A stretch of 64,000 nt of DNA from Anaerococcus mediterraneensis (GCF_900128415.1 NZ_LT635772.1:2016216-2080215), one strand, 5' to 3'. Shown: positions 16,444 through 27,210, counted from the stretch's first letter. Made by a program: numbers and translations. The notes: a model not told the origin generated them from the letters alone.

Positions 16444-17619
16444 ATGCAAATAGAACTAGATATCATCCAAAGCCTGGGAATAGCTATCCTTGCCCTCATC
16501 CTAGGCGGCCTTATAAAAAATAAAATCAGTTTTTTTAGGCGATTTTTTATCCCCAGCCCCGTCATAGGGGGACTTATAATTTCCCTAATAATTTTTCTTT
16601 TGGGCAATTTTTTCGCCTACACCGTAGTTTTTGACAAGATTTTGCAAGATTTTTTCATGAATGTATTTTTCACATCCATTGGATTATCTGCATCATTTAA
16701 AATGCTAAAAAACTCTGGCTCTCTTGGTATAAAACTTGCCCTAGCCATAATTATCCTCTTGCCCCTACAAAATATCATCGGAGTAAGCCTTGCCAAAATC
16801 CTAGGTATAAATCCCCTCCACGGCATAGCCATGGGATCTACATCTATGACAGGCGGCATAGGATCAGCCCTAAGCTTTGGCAAAATTATGGAGGACATGG
16901 GCGCTGTCGCAAACTCATCTATAGGAGTAGCCGCAGCCACCTTTGGCCTATTGGCAGGATCTCTTGTAGGAGGACCAACTGCCAAAAGACTCATTGACAA
17001 ATACTCGCTTGTAAGTTCTGGATCTGTTGAGATCAAAAAATCAAACGTTACAAAAATTATAAATCAAAAAACCCTGATGGAGGCAGTCATAGTCATAGGT
17101 CTTGCAGGATTTTTTGGGACTTTTATAAACAAAATATTACTAATGACCGGCCTAAAATTCCCATATTATGTAGGCTGTCAATTTGGGGGCTTGGTTGTGA
17201 GAAATATCTACGACTATTTCAAAAAGCCAATCAACATGACAAATATAGACACCCTGGGATCTATCTCCCTAAACCTATTTTTATCACTCGCCCTCATCAA
17301 CCTCAAGGTCATGGCAATCATGGCCCTAGCAGGCCCAATGGTGATCATAATGTTAGCCCAGGCAATTTTTATTTCTATATACACAAGCCTAGTTACCTTT
17401 AGGCTTTTGGGCAAAAACTATGATGCAGCCGTCATGGTCGCTGGCCACTGCGGAGTAGGCCTAGGCCAAACCCCAAACGCCATGGCAAATATGGAGGCCA
17501 TCATAGAAGAAAGAGGAAAGGCAGACACAGCCATGTTTATCTTCCCAATAGTATTGGCCATAGCAGTTAACCTAGCAAATCCTATTGTAATCACGTTTTT
17601 TATAAATTTAGTTGGATAA
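16444..17619 (+). CDS. gltS: Sodium/glutamate symporter
   Basis: About 391 residues with many transmembrane helices and two pseudo-symmetric halves. The first half carries GSTSMTGGIGSALSFG and the second GHCGVGLGQTPNAMANM, the paired glycine-rich re-entrant loops typical of GltS. The ATG at 16444 follows AAAGGAAG and fits the family N-terminus (IQSLGIAILALILGG); an upstream ATG at 16411 falls in the -10 region. Imports glutamate with sodium. Single gene with its own terminator. Confidence 0.92.
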   Translation: MQIELDIIQSLGIAILALILGGLIKNKISFFRRFFIPSPVIGGLIISLIIFLLGNFFAYTVVFDKILQDFFMNVFFTSIGLSASFKMLKNSGSLGIKLALAIIILLPLQNIIGVSLAKILGINPLHGIAMGSTSMTGGIGSALSFGKIMEDMGAVANSSIGVAAATFGLLAGSLVGGPTAKRLIDKYSLVSSGSVEIKKSNVTKIINQKTLMEAVIVIGLAGFFGTFINKILLMTGLKFPYYVGCQFGGLVVRNIYDYFKKPINMTNIDTLGSISLNLFLSLALINLKVMAIMALAGPMVIIMLAQAIFISIYTSLVTFRLLGKNYDAAVMVAGHCGVGLGQTPNAMANMEAIIEERGKADTAMFIFPIVLAIAVNLANPIVITFFINLVG

Positions 17620-17625
17620 AACAAG

Positions 17626-17654
17626 AAAAAAGTCAGACTTAACTGGCTTTTTTT
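17626..17654 (+). terminator. Terminator of gltS
   Basis: An 11-bp stem (AAAAAAGTCAG with CTGGCTTTTTT, one G-U pair), loop ACTTAA, ending in a T-run. It is nearly symmetric and may work in both directions. Confidence 0.8.
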
Positions 17655-17686
17655 CTTTGCTAATTTTTATTCAACAAAAGCATTTT

Positions 17687-18375
17687 TCAACTAAGGGCAA
17701 CTGCGCGCATGGAGAATTCTCTCGACTGATATTGATTTTGTAAAAGAGATCTCTCGACTTCGCTTATGCTCCGCTCGAGATAAGGGGTGGGTCTTGAGAT
17801 AAGGAAGTCTTTTCTCTATGTCATCCCGAAGCCTTGGCGAGGGATCCCATGAAGATAGATAGCTTTAATTTAGGGGATCCCTCACTGCGTTCGGAATGAC
17901 GAGTGTGGTTCCAATAGTATTAGGGGTTAGATTCCCCTTGTTTCGACTAAGGGCGTAAGCCCGCATGGAGAAACCTCTTGACTTAGTTTGGGTTTATAGA
18001 CGAGATCTCTCGACTCCGCTTACGCCCCACTCGAGATAAGGGGTGGGGCTTGAGATTAGGGAGTCTTTTCTCTATGTCATCCCGAAGCCTTGGCGAGAGA
18101 TCCCATGAAGATAGATAGCTTTAATTTATGGGATTCCTCACTGCGTTCGGAATGACGGGTGTGGTTTCAATAGTATTAGGGGTTAGATTCCCCTTGTTTC
18201 GACTAAGGGCGTTAGCCCGCATGGAGAAATCTCTTGGCCTAGTTGATTTTGATTTGGATAGAGATCTCTCGACTTCGCTTACGCTACGCTCGAGATAAGG
18301 GGAGGGTTTCGACTAAGGGTGTTAGCCCGCACCTTCCCTTTTTTCGACCGAACGTAGTGAGTGGAGAAATCTCCA
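17687..18375. repeat. Tandem repeat of about 257 bp, two full copies plus flanking partial copies
   Basis: The phrase GAGATCTCTCGACT recurs at 17746, 18002 and 18261. Full units 17746-18001 and 18002-18260 each contain a CTCGAGATAAGGGG part, a GTCATCCCGAAGCCTTGGCG part, a GGGAT..CCTCACTGCGTTCGGAATGACG part and a TTTCGACTAAGGGCG..AGCCCGCATGGAG part. The copies differ by scattered substitutions. No gene is seen in 17655-18380. Confidence 0.8.
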
Positions 18376-18405
18376 CAAAAAAAATCCAAGCTTTCGCCTG
18401 GATTT
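18374..18405 (-). terminator. Terminator of the giant surface protein gene
   Basis: A 10-bp stem (18382-18391 with 18396-18405) and a GAAA loop on the minus strand, followed by a run of T. It sits 13 bases past the stop codon. Confidence 0.8.
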
Positions 18406-18417
18406 TTCTTTTTCTAC

Positions 18418-21400
18418 CTATTTATCTTCTTTTTTCTTTTTTGTGGCTACTAGTCCGCTGATGGCTGCTCCTAGGGTGACTAGGACTCCGCTTATTGATT
18501 CTACTCCTGTTTTAACATTTGCAGATTGTCTATTTTTAGCACTTGCCACATCAGAGTTTTTGCTCTTGGCTGGCCCTTCATTTTCTTTATCAGATTTCGC
18601 TGGGACAGCTACTGAGCCTTTTTCTACCTGGTAGACTAGGTTTTTAGCTGGTATGCTTTCTGCTGACTGATCGGCATATTCTATTTTTGCATTGCCCTTA
18701 TCATCTACTGTGATATTTGTAGCATCTGGGTTGGCTTTTTTGATGTTTTCAGCTACCTTTGCCTTTTCCTCATCAGTCAAATGGTCAGCATCCTTTACAG
18801 GTGTTTTGACTTCTGGGACTTTGGCCTTGGTGCTTTCTTTGTCATCTCCTGCCTTATCATCAGATTTTTCATTTTCAGAATCTTTTTTGCCATCTTTATT
18901 ATCTGAATCTGTCTCTGATCCCTTATCATCTGAGTCTTGATCGCCTGGTTTTGTATCTGTACCATGATTATCTCCATTATTGCCATGGTCTGGATCAGTG
19001 TTGTGATCTGTGCCTGGGTTTTCTGGATTTGTATCATCAGATTTTTCGTCAGATTTTTTCTTTTCGACTAGGTCTTTGCCATCTATTTGGATCTGTGTGT
19101 TATCTGGATAGGTGATTGTGGCATTGCCCTTTTCATCTACCTCGACTGTGAAGTCCTTACCCTTATTTTTATCCTCTATAGCCTTTTTGACTTCTGCTTG
19201 CTCTGCTGGACTTAACTTGGTTGGATCTTCTACCTGAGTTTTTCCTGGGGTCTCTGGTTTGTCCTTTTCTTCTGCTAGGTCATCTATAGAGAGGCTCTCT
19301 TTAGATCCATCTGGGTAGGTGATTGTGACTGTACCATTTTCCTCAACTACTACATGTGTGCCAAGGTCAAACTTATTAGCAGTTTCTATGGCTTTTCTAA
19401 TAGCATCTATCTCATCTTGGTTGAGGTTGGTTTTGTCAAATACCTTGGTTTTTGCAGGCAATTTTGCATTTTCTGCAAGGGTTGCGCTAGATGGGATCTC
19501 ATGCTTTTTACCATCTACAGTAAAGCTTGCATTACCCTTATCATCTACATCTATCTTTGTATCATCTGATAGGCCTGGATTAGCTTTTCTGATAGCTTTT
19601 CTGATCTTGTCCTTATCCTCATCTGTTAGCTTATTAGGATCATTTACCCTGGTAGGTTCTGGGTTTTTGATAGCAGATGTGATAGTTTGGACAGCTGGTA
19701 TTGTAACTTTTTTGCCATCTTGGTCTATAGTGACAGAACCATCTTCATTTACTGTGATTTTGTCTTTATCAATACCTGGGTTAGCATCCTCGACAGCTTT
19801 TTTAATCTTCTCTTTTTCATCTTCACTAATCTTGTTTGGATCAGCAACCTCTGTTTTTTCTGGAGCCAAGATATCTTGTCTGACTACCTTTTCGCTTGGG
19901 TAGGTCAATTTTTTGCCGTGGATATCAACTGTGACAGATCCGTCATCATGGACTATGACTGTGTTTAGGTCTAGGTCTGGATTTGTCTTTTTGAGTGCCT
20001 TTTTGACCTGTTCTTTTTCCTCATCAGTAAGCTTGTTTTTATCCTTGACTGTGGTTAGGTCTGGGGCTTTGACTTCTGCGCCTACAGTATTTGAACCAGG
20101 TATTACAGATTGTCTGCCCTTAGAATCTGTTATCACTACGCAACCATCAGGCCTTACTTCTATTTGGTCATCCTTTAGACCTGGGTTGGCTTTTTTAACA
20201 GCTTCCCTTACATTTTCCTTTTCAGAATCTGTGAGGTTGTTTGGATATTGGACAAAGGTCCTGTCAGGAGTGTTGAATTTCTGGCTTACAGTTTTATCTG
20301 CTGGAATTGTTACTGTCTTGCCATCTTTTGTTATTGTTACTGTTCCATCATTTGCTACTGTGATTTTAGCATCTTTACCTAGGTCTGGATTTGCCATCCT
20401 TACAAGGTCTTCTACAGTTGATTTTTCGTGTTCTGTTAGGTTTTGATCATCCCATACTATAGTAGTCCTTGGATTTTTGATAGCAGATGTGATTGTCTTT
20501 TCAGCTGGGATTTCTATTTCCTTGCCAGATTTTTTGACAGTAACTGAACCGTCATCATTTACTGTGATGTCTTCATCTTTTAGGTCCTCGTTAGCCTTCT
20601 TGATGGCTTCTTTGATATTCTTTTTATCAGTATCTGACAAATTATTAGGATCTAAGACTTCTGTAATATCTGGTGCCTTTACATCACCTACTACTGTCTT
20701 GTCAGCTGGGATAGTTTGTGGGATTTCTCCTTCTTTTCTGATTGTGACAGATCCGTCCTTGTTGACTGTAATTTGGTCATCTGTTAGGTCTTTGTTGGCA
20801 AGTTTTACAGCTTCTTTTATCTTTTCCCTGTCTTCATCAGATAGATTATTTTTATCCTTGACAATGGTTGGATCAGGGTTTTTGATAGTTGGTGCTGTAG
20901 TTTTGTCAGCTGAGATGGTGGTTGTCTCCCCGTCCTTGTAGACATCAGCAGATCCGTCGTCCTTTATAGTGATATCAGAATCTTTTAGGTCAGGATTTGC
21001 TTTTTTGACAGCTTCTTTTATAGCATCCTTTTCGGCCTTAGTTAAGCTATTTGGATCTTTGACCGGAGTTTTAACTGGGGCTTTGACATCGGTTCTTATA
21101 ACCTTGTCTGCAGGGATTGTTTTTGCCCCATCTCCCTTGCCAATTGTGACTGTACCGTCATCTCCTATGGATATATCCTTGTCTTTAACTGTTGGATTTG
21201 CCTTGTTTATAGCTTTTCTTATGGCAAGCTTTTCTTCATCAGTTAAGTTTGTAGGGTCATTTACAAGGGTTTTTTCTGGGTTTTTGATTTTTGAAGTCAC
21301 AATTTTTTCTGCTGGAACTATTGTCACATTGTTATTTTTGTGAATTTCTACGCTACCATCGCCATTTACAACAAAAGTTTCTGGATCAAGACTAGGGTTT

Positions 21401-24400
21401 TCTTTTATAAATTTATCCTTGATAGCCTTCTTTTCCTCATCAGTTAGGTTGTTAGCATCCTCAACTTCTGTTAGGTCTGGGAGCTTGACTGAGCTTAGGG
21501 TCTTATCTGCAGGGATGACTTTTGTTGAGTCATCAGCTTTGGTGATTGTAACATTTCCTTTTTCATCAACTGCAACCTTATCAGGGTCTAGGCCAGGATT
21601 TGCCTTTAGGATCTCTTTCTTGATGGCTGCTTTTTCATCATCTGCCAAGGCATTTGGATCTTGAACCAAGGTTTTGGCTGGGTCTTTAAACTCTGCTTCT
21701 ACAGTCTTATCAGGGGTGATCTGAGCTGTAGACCCATCTGGATAGGTGATTGTAACCTTGCCTGTACTATCAACAGAAACATCGGAGCCATTTGGCAAGT
21801 TGTTGGCATCTTCTACAGCCTTTTTGACCTTATCTTGCTCATCTGTAGTTAGACTTTCTGGATTATCTACAGGAGTCTTGGCTGGGTCAGTGAGATTTAC
21901 TCTTTCATTGTCAGGTTTTTTCTTTACTGTCTTCTTGCCATCAATTTTAAGCTCTGATCCGTCCTTGAATGTGACAGTAACATTGCCCTTTTCATCAACT
22001 GTGATATTTGCATCTGCTGGCAATTTATCATTTGCTTTTTTAACCGCATCTATGACATCATTTTTTTCAGTCTGTGTCAATTCGTAAGGATTGTTGACCT
22101 TGGTTTTTTCTGGATCTGTTAGTGGATTTTTCTCTGCATCAGTTTTTGCCCTTACAGTCTTATCTTTGACTATATTTGCAGTTTTGCCTCCATCTGTGAT
22201 TGTAACAGATCCATCAGTAGCGACTTCTATTGTAGCATCATCAGATAAGTCTGGGTTGGCATCTTTGATAGCTTGTATAACCTTGTCTTTATCAGCTTGT
22301 GAAAGCTCATTTGGATTGTCAACCGGAGTTATAGCTGGATCATTTACAAGAAGCTTCTCATCTTGGCTGATGGTATCAGCTGGTGATAGGTTTGCTATTT
22401 TGTTGCCAACTTTGATTGTGACATTGCCCTTATCATCAACTGTGATTTGCTCATCAGTTAAACTTGGGTTTTTAGCCTTGATAGCATCTTTGACTGCTTG
22501 TTGCTCCTCTGGTGTGAGTGCATCAGTATTTCCTACCTTGGTTTTTTCTGGCTTTTCTACCTTTAGGGCTGTATCTTCTGCAACTGTATTTGATTTATCT
22601 ATGGTATCAGTAGATCCGTCTGGATATTTTATAGTAACTGTACCGTCATCACCAATCTCGATTTTAGTGCCATTTGGGAAAGTATTCTTAGCCTCAACAG
22701 CCTTTTTGACTGCATCTTTCTCCTCATCACTTAGGTCGCTTGGATTATTGACTTTGGTGACATCAGGATTGATTGGATCGATTTTTTCTGTGTAGGTTTT
22801 TTCTTCTACAGTATACTTGCCTGGGATAGTATCTATGGTGCCATCTGGATAAGTGATTTTAACTTCACCGTCATTATCGACACTTATTTCTGTGCCAGCT
22901 GGGAATTTATCCTTGTTAGCTTCTTCTACTGCCTTTTTGACAGCCTTCTTTTCTTCATCAGATAAGTCCCCTGCCTTATTTATCTTGACCTTGTCAGTTG
23001 GATTTACTGGGTCATATTTTTCTGTATCAGTTTTCTTTTCTACAGTCTTATCCTTGCCAATTGTTGCAGTTGTTTTGTCAGGGTAGGTGATTGTGACATT
23101 GCCCTCATTGTCTACATCAATTTTTGTGCCTTCAGGTAGACTAGAGTTTTTCTCTTTGACTTTTCCTATGATTTCGTCTTTTTCTGTTTGAGATAATTTT
23201 GTAGGGTCATCTACCTTTGTAGCAGCTGGATCTTGTAGGTCGTATTTTTCCTTATCAGCTACTCTTTTGCTTGCAGGACCTGATGTATTATTGCTTGAAT
23301 CACTTGCTGTAGCATTTACATCTGTGCCACCCTTGATTTCTGATGTTGGGATAGTGATGACTCCAGAGTTTGGATCTATCTTTGATCCTGCTGGTGCATC
23401 TGCTGGTAGGGTCCAGTTTTCATTTTCATCCTTAGTTGCAGTGATACTTCCTTTGCTACCGTCTGGTTTTGTATAGGTTACATCTACAGTTTTTGTATCT
23501 TCATCGCTTGGTGGGGCGATTTTTATATTTCCATCTTCTGGTGCAGTGATACTTGGAGATGCTGGTGGGGTTTCATCCTTAGCTTGTTCATCTGGAGTTT
23601 TGTCTTCCCACTGGGCTATGAGTTTGGTTGTTCCATCAAGTTTTCCTATCTCTTCTGGAGTCAAAATTTTTCCGTTCTCATCTGCCCAACCCTTGAACTT
23701 TTTGCCATCTTGTTTTGGTTCTGTTGGAACTGTAGTGCCGCCTTCATCTCCTATGACATTGATTTCTTCTCTCTTGCCATCATCAAATGCTCCGCCGTTG
23801 GCATCAAATTTGACTACTTGTTCTTCTGCCCAGATAGCATAGACGATTTGGTGTCTTAAGATTGGAGTATCGGCTGTGAAAATTTGGTCTCCCTTTAGGG
23901 TCTTGAATACAGAAGATTTGACAGTTGTCTTATCACCTAGTGCCTTTTTTCCATCTTCTGTTACCCAACCTAAAAATTTAAGTTTAGAATTAGAAGATGT
24001 TGGGTCAGCTACAAACTGATCGCCTGTGCCTTCCTCGACATTATCTCCCCTAAAGCCATTTGCTACATAGCCTTCTTCTCCGTAGAATTTCTTGTTATCT
24101 GGGGCAATTTTTACTATAGAATCCTTTCCCTCTACCTTTCCATCAGTAGCATTGAATAAAATCCTAGTCCTAACTCTAGCTATAACATCATCTGATGGGA
24201 GTGATGATCCGTCAGAGGCGTTGAAGACTAGCTTCATATCCTTGTAGAGTTTTGGAGCTTCGCCAGTAGGTGTTTGATCCTTAGAGTCGAGAGCTTTTGC
24301 ATCCTTTAGGTCCATTTGATATTTGTAGACATTGTAAGCTTTGCCATTTTCGTCAAACTTAAACTCTACCCTCTTATCTACGCCCTTTAGGTTGCCCTTA

Positions 24401-27210
24401 TCATCATATTCGTTTGAATCTGCCTCTGTCTTAGAAACTTTGTTGGTAGAACCATCTTTAAACTCGACTCTGACCTTTCCACCCTCATATTTGGTGTAAC
24501 CATCTATCTTTGTAGTGTCTTTTTTGAAATCTTCTTCGCTAACAAGTTTTCTAGGGTCCTTGTAGGTGTCATCTGTTGAGTCGGCTACAGTATCATTGGT
24601 AAAGATCTCTTGGTATGGCTTATACAAAGACTTATTGATAGATAGGATTGATGAGGTGTCTGAGTGGTCAGTCCAGGAAATATCTGTATATTTATTCTCA
24701 GATTTATCAAGTAAATTTGTATTTAAATAAGATGTCTTATCTTCTTGATTACCTTTTTCATCGAAAACTTCTACACTTATCTTTGTACCAGGCTCAATTT
24801 TGCTTGTATCAAGGATATAATTGCCACCAGCAGCTACTGATGATTTTTTAAGACCATTTTTTACAACTCCTATTGACCCACTAGCCTGCCATTCCTTTAT
24901 AAGACCGCCGACTTTTCTAAACTCAAGAGTTGTTGGCTCTGTTGCTCCTTTTGGAGTATAGGTCAATTTATAATAGCCATTGTCTTTTCTAAAGATATGA
25001 AGGTCTATATCCCTATCAGTTCTCATTGATATATCGGCTCCACCCTCATTTGTCGCACTTCCATTTTTCTTATATGAAAATCCAACTGGTTTGGTGTGGT
25101 CCTTGCTATAAGGCATATAAAGTTTTAGTTTTTGTCCAGCCTTGATGCTGACTCCTTCGCGTAGGATCACCTCATATAGGCCTGGTACTGGTATGGCGCC
25201 ATTTTTGACCTGATTTATGCTATCTACTGCGCCCTTGCCTGATACATATCCATTATAATAACCCTGGTATTTCTTATTTAGGCTAACAACTTCATCACCT
25301 ATTTGTACCATGATTTGCTCGCCAAGTGGCCTATCGCCAGTGTCTATTATATACCTACCACCTTCTTTGACTACAAAATCCTCGTCAAAGGTCTTTTCAT
25401 AAAGAGTCCAGCCATCCTTGTTTGGATTGGTCCAACCAGACATCATTGAATAGTCTAGTTTTTTTGTTTTATTCTTATCAAAGGTATTTGCAAACTCGCT
25501 CTTATCTACAACATAGTCTATAGCTGTGATATAAATACCTTGAAGCATGGTATATTGGTCATGTTGTGGGATCTCAACTACCTTGACCCCATCTTTCTTA
25601 TAACCTGGTGTACCTATAACTATATAGGCAAGCTTCCCATCAGCAGAATAATTGATATCAGATTTTTTTATAGCAAAGTTTTTTGCATAAGGTGAGTCAA
25701 CCCTACCAGCTGTCATTAGGTTTACATAACCAACATTGCCCTGACCATCTTCTTTTAGGTAGTTAACTAGGTTGGCATCAAAAACTTGGGTAAATCCAAT
25801 CTCTTCTCCACCTACTTTTGGAGTTGAGGCAAGACCTGATCTTTGGCCCATATATTGGGTTCTGATTAGGCCAAGATTTGAGCTATCTGAGTAGGATTTA
25901 GGGTTAGCTATAAACTCAGACATGAAAAACTCTTGGTTGGTAGCATTGTTAGAGTCAGATTGTAGACCACCCTTCATAAATAGGTTGTTGATCTTCTCAT
26001 TTAGAGATATAGATGTAGTCTTTGTATAGGTTGAGTAGTCTATAGATGTTTTACCTGGTGCATAGGCATAAATTCTTTCACCATTGACATCAGTTAATCT
26101 CATTTGAATACCGATATTTTTATCACCTAAGTCTTTTATAGTCTTGCCATCTTTTAATACTATATTGATTGGTAAGTTTTTCCTATTGGTTGTCCTATCT
26201 CCAGCAGCCTTACCAATATCAAACATATATCCACCACCAGCGGCGAATTCTTCAAATTTATATTGGGTCTTGCCATCTCTGCCGAGAACATAGGATTTTT
26301 CAAAATCTATTTTATCAGTTAAGTCACCAAAATTAATTAGAGACCTGTACCAAACAGCAGATGTAGCAGCAGATTTCTCTTTATATACAAGTCTAATAAC
26401 TGTATCGCCATTGCCATCTACAAAGGCCCCATCATAGTCTATATCACTCATCTCTACTGGGTCACTTGTAGTAACTCTGACTATTCTTTGGTTCTCACCA
26501 ACTGCCCAACGACTCTTGTCAACTGGTTTTGCTTCCCAATTTTCTTTTATTTCTTCTTTTTTGGTTTCCTTTTCTACATTTGCATCTGGGTTTGGTGCGC
26601 CTTGGGAGTCTTTTTCCTCTTTTGGGCTTACTTCTAGATTTTCTCCATCCTTAGCTGATCTATCTTGGTTTTCAGCAGATGCATTTTCATCCTTTTTAGG
26701 ATCTTTCTCATCTCCCAAAACCTTTTCAAAATCAGCTAACAGAGCATCAAGGTCTTCTTTATTTTCTACCTTGTCAATTTTTTCTATATAATCATCTAAA
26801 AGAGCCTTGGACTCATCGCTTGCAAGGTTTTTATCCTTTTCTTTTATCTCAGATTCGATCTTGGCCTTGGCTTCTTCTTTTAGGCTTGATAGGTCTTTTT
26901 CTAGATCTTTGGCATTTTCACCTTGTTTTTCTACATCTCCTGCCTGCTCTGTACCAGGTTTTTGGTCAGCTGCCGATACAGCGTCAGTTCGACCTAGGCT
27001 AGGATCTGTGCTAGTTGTTTCTGTCTTGCTAGCAGCACTTTCTGGCTCTGATGCCCAAACATCTAGACTTCCTACAATCAAGCTAAAACCAAGCATACAA
27101 GAAACTAGGCCTATGCTTAGTTTTCTTGTCCCATATTTTGGTTTTCTAATAGATCCCTTGAGTTTTTTATCTCGAATTAGATCCTGCATTTTTTTCTTGT
27201 AACTTTCCAT
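18418..27210 (-). CDS. Giant wall-anchored surface protein with 21 tandem repeats
   Basis: 2930 residues. N-terminal YSIRK-type signal (YGTRKLSIGLVSCMLGFS, residues about 26-43), then an acidic helical region (about 60-230), a large unique region (about 230-960, possible ligand-binding head), two InlB/Listeria-Bacteroides-like repeats (about 1000-1090 and 1130-1195; KFDANGGAFDDGK, FKGWADENGK) and one Ig-like domain (about 1215-1310). From about 1322 to 2720 there are 20 repeats of 66-78 residues of the pattern D-P-x-x-L-T/S-x-x-E-K-x-x-I-K-x-A-V-x-x-A-N-P, then D-G-S-V-T-I and I-P-A-D-K-T-V. After an acidic Asp/Asn/Gly linker comes repeat 21 (about 2795-2863). The C-terminus has NVKTG (2898-2902), a hydrophobic helix and TKKKKEDK. 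The repeats look related to Rib/alpha-like stalk modules but are not assigned with certainty. Likely an adhesin or matrix protein held off the wall by a stalk. Confidence 0.85.
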   Translation of the reverse strand: MESYKKKMQDLIRDKKLKGSIRKPKYGTRKLSIGLVSCMLGFSLIVGSLDVWASEPESAASKTETTSTDPSLGRTDAVSAADQKPGTEQAGDVEKQGENAKDLEKDLSSLKEEAKAKIESEIKEKDKNLASDESKALLDDYIEKIDKVENKEDLDALLADFEKVLGDEKDPKKDENASAENQDRSAKDGENLEVSPKEEKDSQGAPNPDANVEKETKKEEIKENWEAKPVDKSRWAVGENQRIVRVTTSDPVEMSDIDYDGAFVDGNGDTVIRLVYKEKSAATSAVWYRSLINFGDLTDKIDFEKSYVLGRDGKTQYKFEEFAAGGGYMFDIGKAAGDRTTNRKNLPINIVLKDGKTIKDLGDKNIGIQMRLTDVNGERIYAYAPGKTSIDYSTYTKTTSISLNEKINNLFMKGGLQSDSNNATNQEFFMSEFIANPKSYSDSSNLGLIRTQYMGQRSGLASTPKVGGEEIGFTQVFDANLVNYLKEDGQGNVGYVNLMTAGRVDSPYAKNFAIKKSDINYSADGKLAYIVIGTPGYKKDGVKVVEIPQHDQYTMLQGIYITAIDYVVDKSEFANTFDKNKTKKLDYSMMSGWTNPNKDGWTLYEKTFDEDFVVKEGGRYIIDTGDRPLGEQIMVQIGDEVVSLNKKYQGYYNGYVSGKGAVDSINQVKNGAIPVPGLYEVILREGVSIKAGQKLKLYMPYSKDHTKPVGFSYKKNGSATNEGGADISMRTDRDIDLHIFRKDNGYYKLTYTPKGATEPTTLEFRKVGGLIKEWQASGSIGVVKNGLKKSSVAAGGNYILDTSKIEPGTKISVEVFDEKGNQEDKTSYLNTNLLDKSENKYTDISWTDHSDTSSILSINKSLYKPYQEIFTNDTVADSTDDTYKDPRKLVSEEDFKKDTTKIDGYTKYEGGKVRVEFKDGSTNKVSKTEADSNEYDDKGNLKGVDKRVEFKFDENGKAYNVYKYQMDLKDAKALDSKDQTPTGEAPKLYKDMKLVFNASDGSSLPSDDVIARVRTRILFNATDGKVEGKDSIVKIAPDNKKFYGEEGYVANGFRGDNVEEGTGDQFVADPTSSNSKLKFLGWVTEDGKKALGDKTTVKSSVFKTLKGDQIFTADTPILRHQIVYAIWAEEQVVKFDANGGAFDDGKREEINVIGDEGGTTVPTEPKQDGKKFKGWADENGKILTPEEIGKLDGTTKLIAQWEDKTPDEQAKDETPPASPSITAPEDGNIKIAPPSDEDTKTVDVTYTKPDGSKGSITATKDENENWTLPADAPAGSKIDPNSGVITIPTSEIKGGTDVNATASDSSNNTSGPASKRVADKEKYDLQDPAATKVDDPTKLSQTEKDEIIGKVKEKNSSLPEGTKIDVDNEGNVTITYPDKTTATIGKDKTVEKKTDTEKYDPVNPTDKVKINKAGDLSDEEKKAVKKAVEEANKDKFPAGTEISVDNDGEVKITYPDGTIDTIPGKYTVEEKTYTEKIDPINPDVTKVNNPSDLSDEEKDAVKKAVEAKNTFPNGTKIEIGDDGTVTIKYPDGSTDTIDKSNTVAEDTALKVEKPEKTKVGNTDALTPEEQQAVKDAIKAKNPSLTDEQITVDDKGNVTIKVGNKIANLSPADTISQDEKLLVNDPAITPVDNPNELSQADKDKVIQAIKDANPDLSDDATIEVATDGSVTITDGGKTANIVKDKTVRAKTDAEKNPLTDPEKTKVNNPYELTQTEKNDVIDAVKKANDKLPADANITVDEKGNVTVTFKDGSELKIDGKKTVKKKPDNERVNLTDPAKTPVDNPESLTTDEQDKVKKAVEDANNLPNGSDVSVDSTGKVTITYPDGSTAQITPDKTVEAEFKDPAKTLVQDPNALADDEKAAIKKEILKANPGLDPDKVAVDEKGNVTITKADDSTKVIPADKTLSSVKLPDLTEVEDANNLTDEEKKAIKDKFIKENPSLDPETFVVNGDGSVEIHKNNNVTIVPAEKIVTSKIKNPEKTLVNDPTNLTDEEKLAIRKAINKANPTVKDKDISIGDDGTVTIGKGDGAKTIPADKVIRTDVKAPVKTPVKDPNSLTKAEKDAIKEAVKKANPDLKDSDITIKDDGSADVYKDGETTTISADKTTAPTIKNPDPTIVKDKNNLSDEDREKIKEAVKLANKDLTDDQITVNKDGSVTIRKEGEIPQTIPADKTVVGDVKAPDITEVLDPNNLSDTDKKNIKEAIKKANEDLKDEDITVNDDGSVTVKKSGKEIEIPAEKTITSAIKNPRTTIVWDDQNLTEHEKSTVEDLVRMANPDLGKDAKITVANDGTVTITKDGKTVTIPADKTVSQKFNTPDRTFVQYPNNLTDSEKENVREAVKKANPGLKDDQIEVRPDGCVVITDSKGRQSVIPGSNTVGAEVKAPDLTTVKDKNKLTDEEKEQVKKALKKTNPDLDLNTVIVHDDGSVTVDIHGKKLTYPSEKVVRQDILAPEKTEVADPNKISEDEKEKIKKAVEDANPGIDKDKITVNEDGSVTIDQDGKKVTIPAVQTITSAIKNPEPTRVNDPNKLTDEDKDKIRKAIRKANPGLSDDTKIDVDDKGNASFTVDGKKHEIPSSATLAENAKLPAKTKVFDKTNLNQDEIDAIRKAIETANKFDLGTHVVVEENGTVTITYPDGSKESLSIDDLAEEKDKPETPGKTQVEDPTKLSPAEQAEVKKAIEDKNKGKDFTVEVDEKGNATITYPDNTQIQIDGKDLVEKKKSDEKSDDTNPENPGTDHNTDPDHGNNGDNHGTDTKPGDQDSDDKGSETDSDNKDGKKDSENEKSDDKAGDDKESTKAKVPEVKTPVKDADHLTDEEKAKVAENIKKANPDATNITVDDKGNAKIEYADQSAESIPAKNLVYQVEKGSVAVPAKSDKENEGPAKSKNSDVASAKNRQSANVKTGVESISGVLVTLGAAISGLVATKKKKEDK

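Noticed and set aside
17687..18375. CRISPR array
   Set aside because: Repeat units are about 257 bp and abut without unique spacers. No array with 25-40 bp repeats and unique spacers and no cas genes were seen in the window.
18443..27202. Many plus-strand open frames opposite the giant surface protein gene (for example 19319-19903, 22091-22795)
   Set aside because: They mirror the repeat unit of the minus-strand gene, have Ser/Phe/Leu-rich low-complexity products and no ribosome sites.
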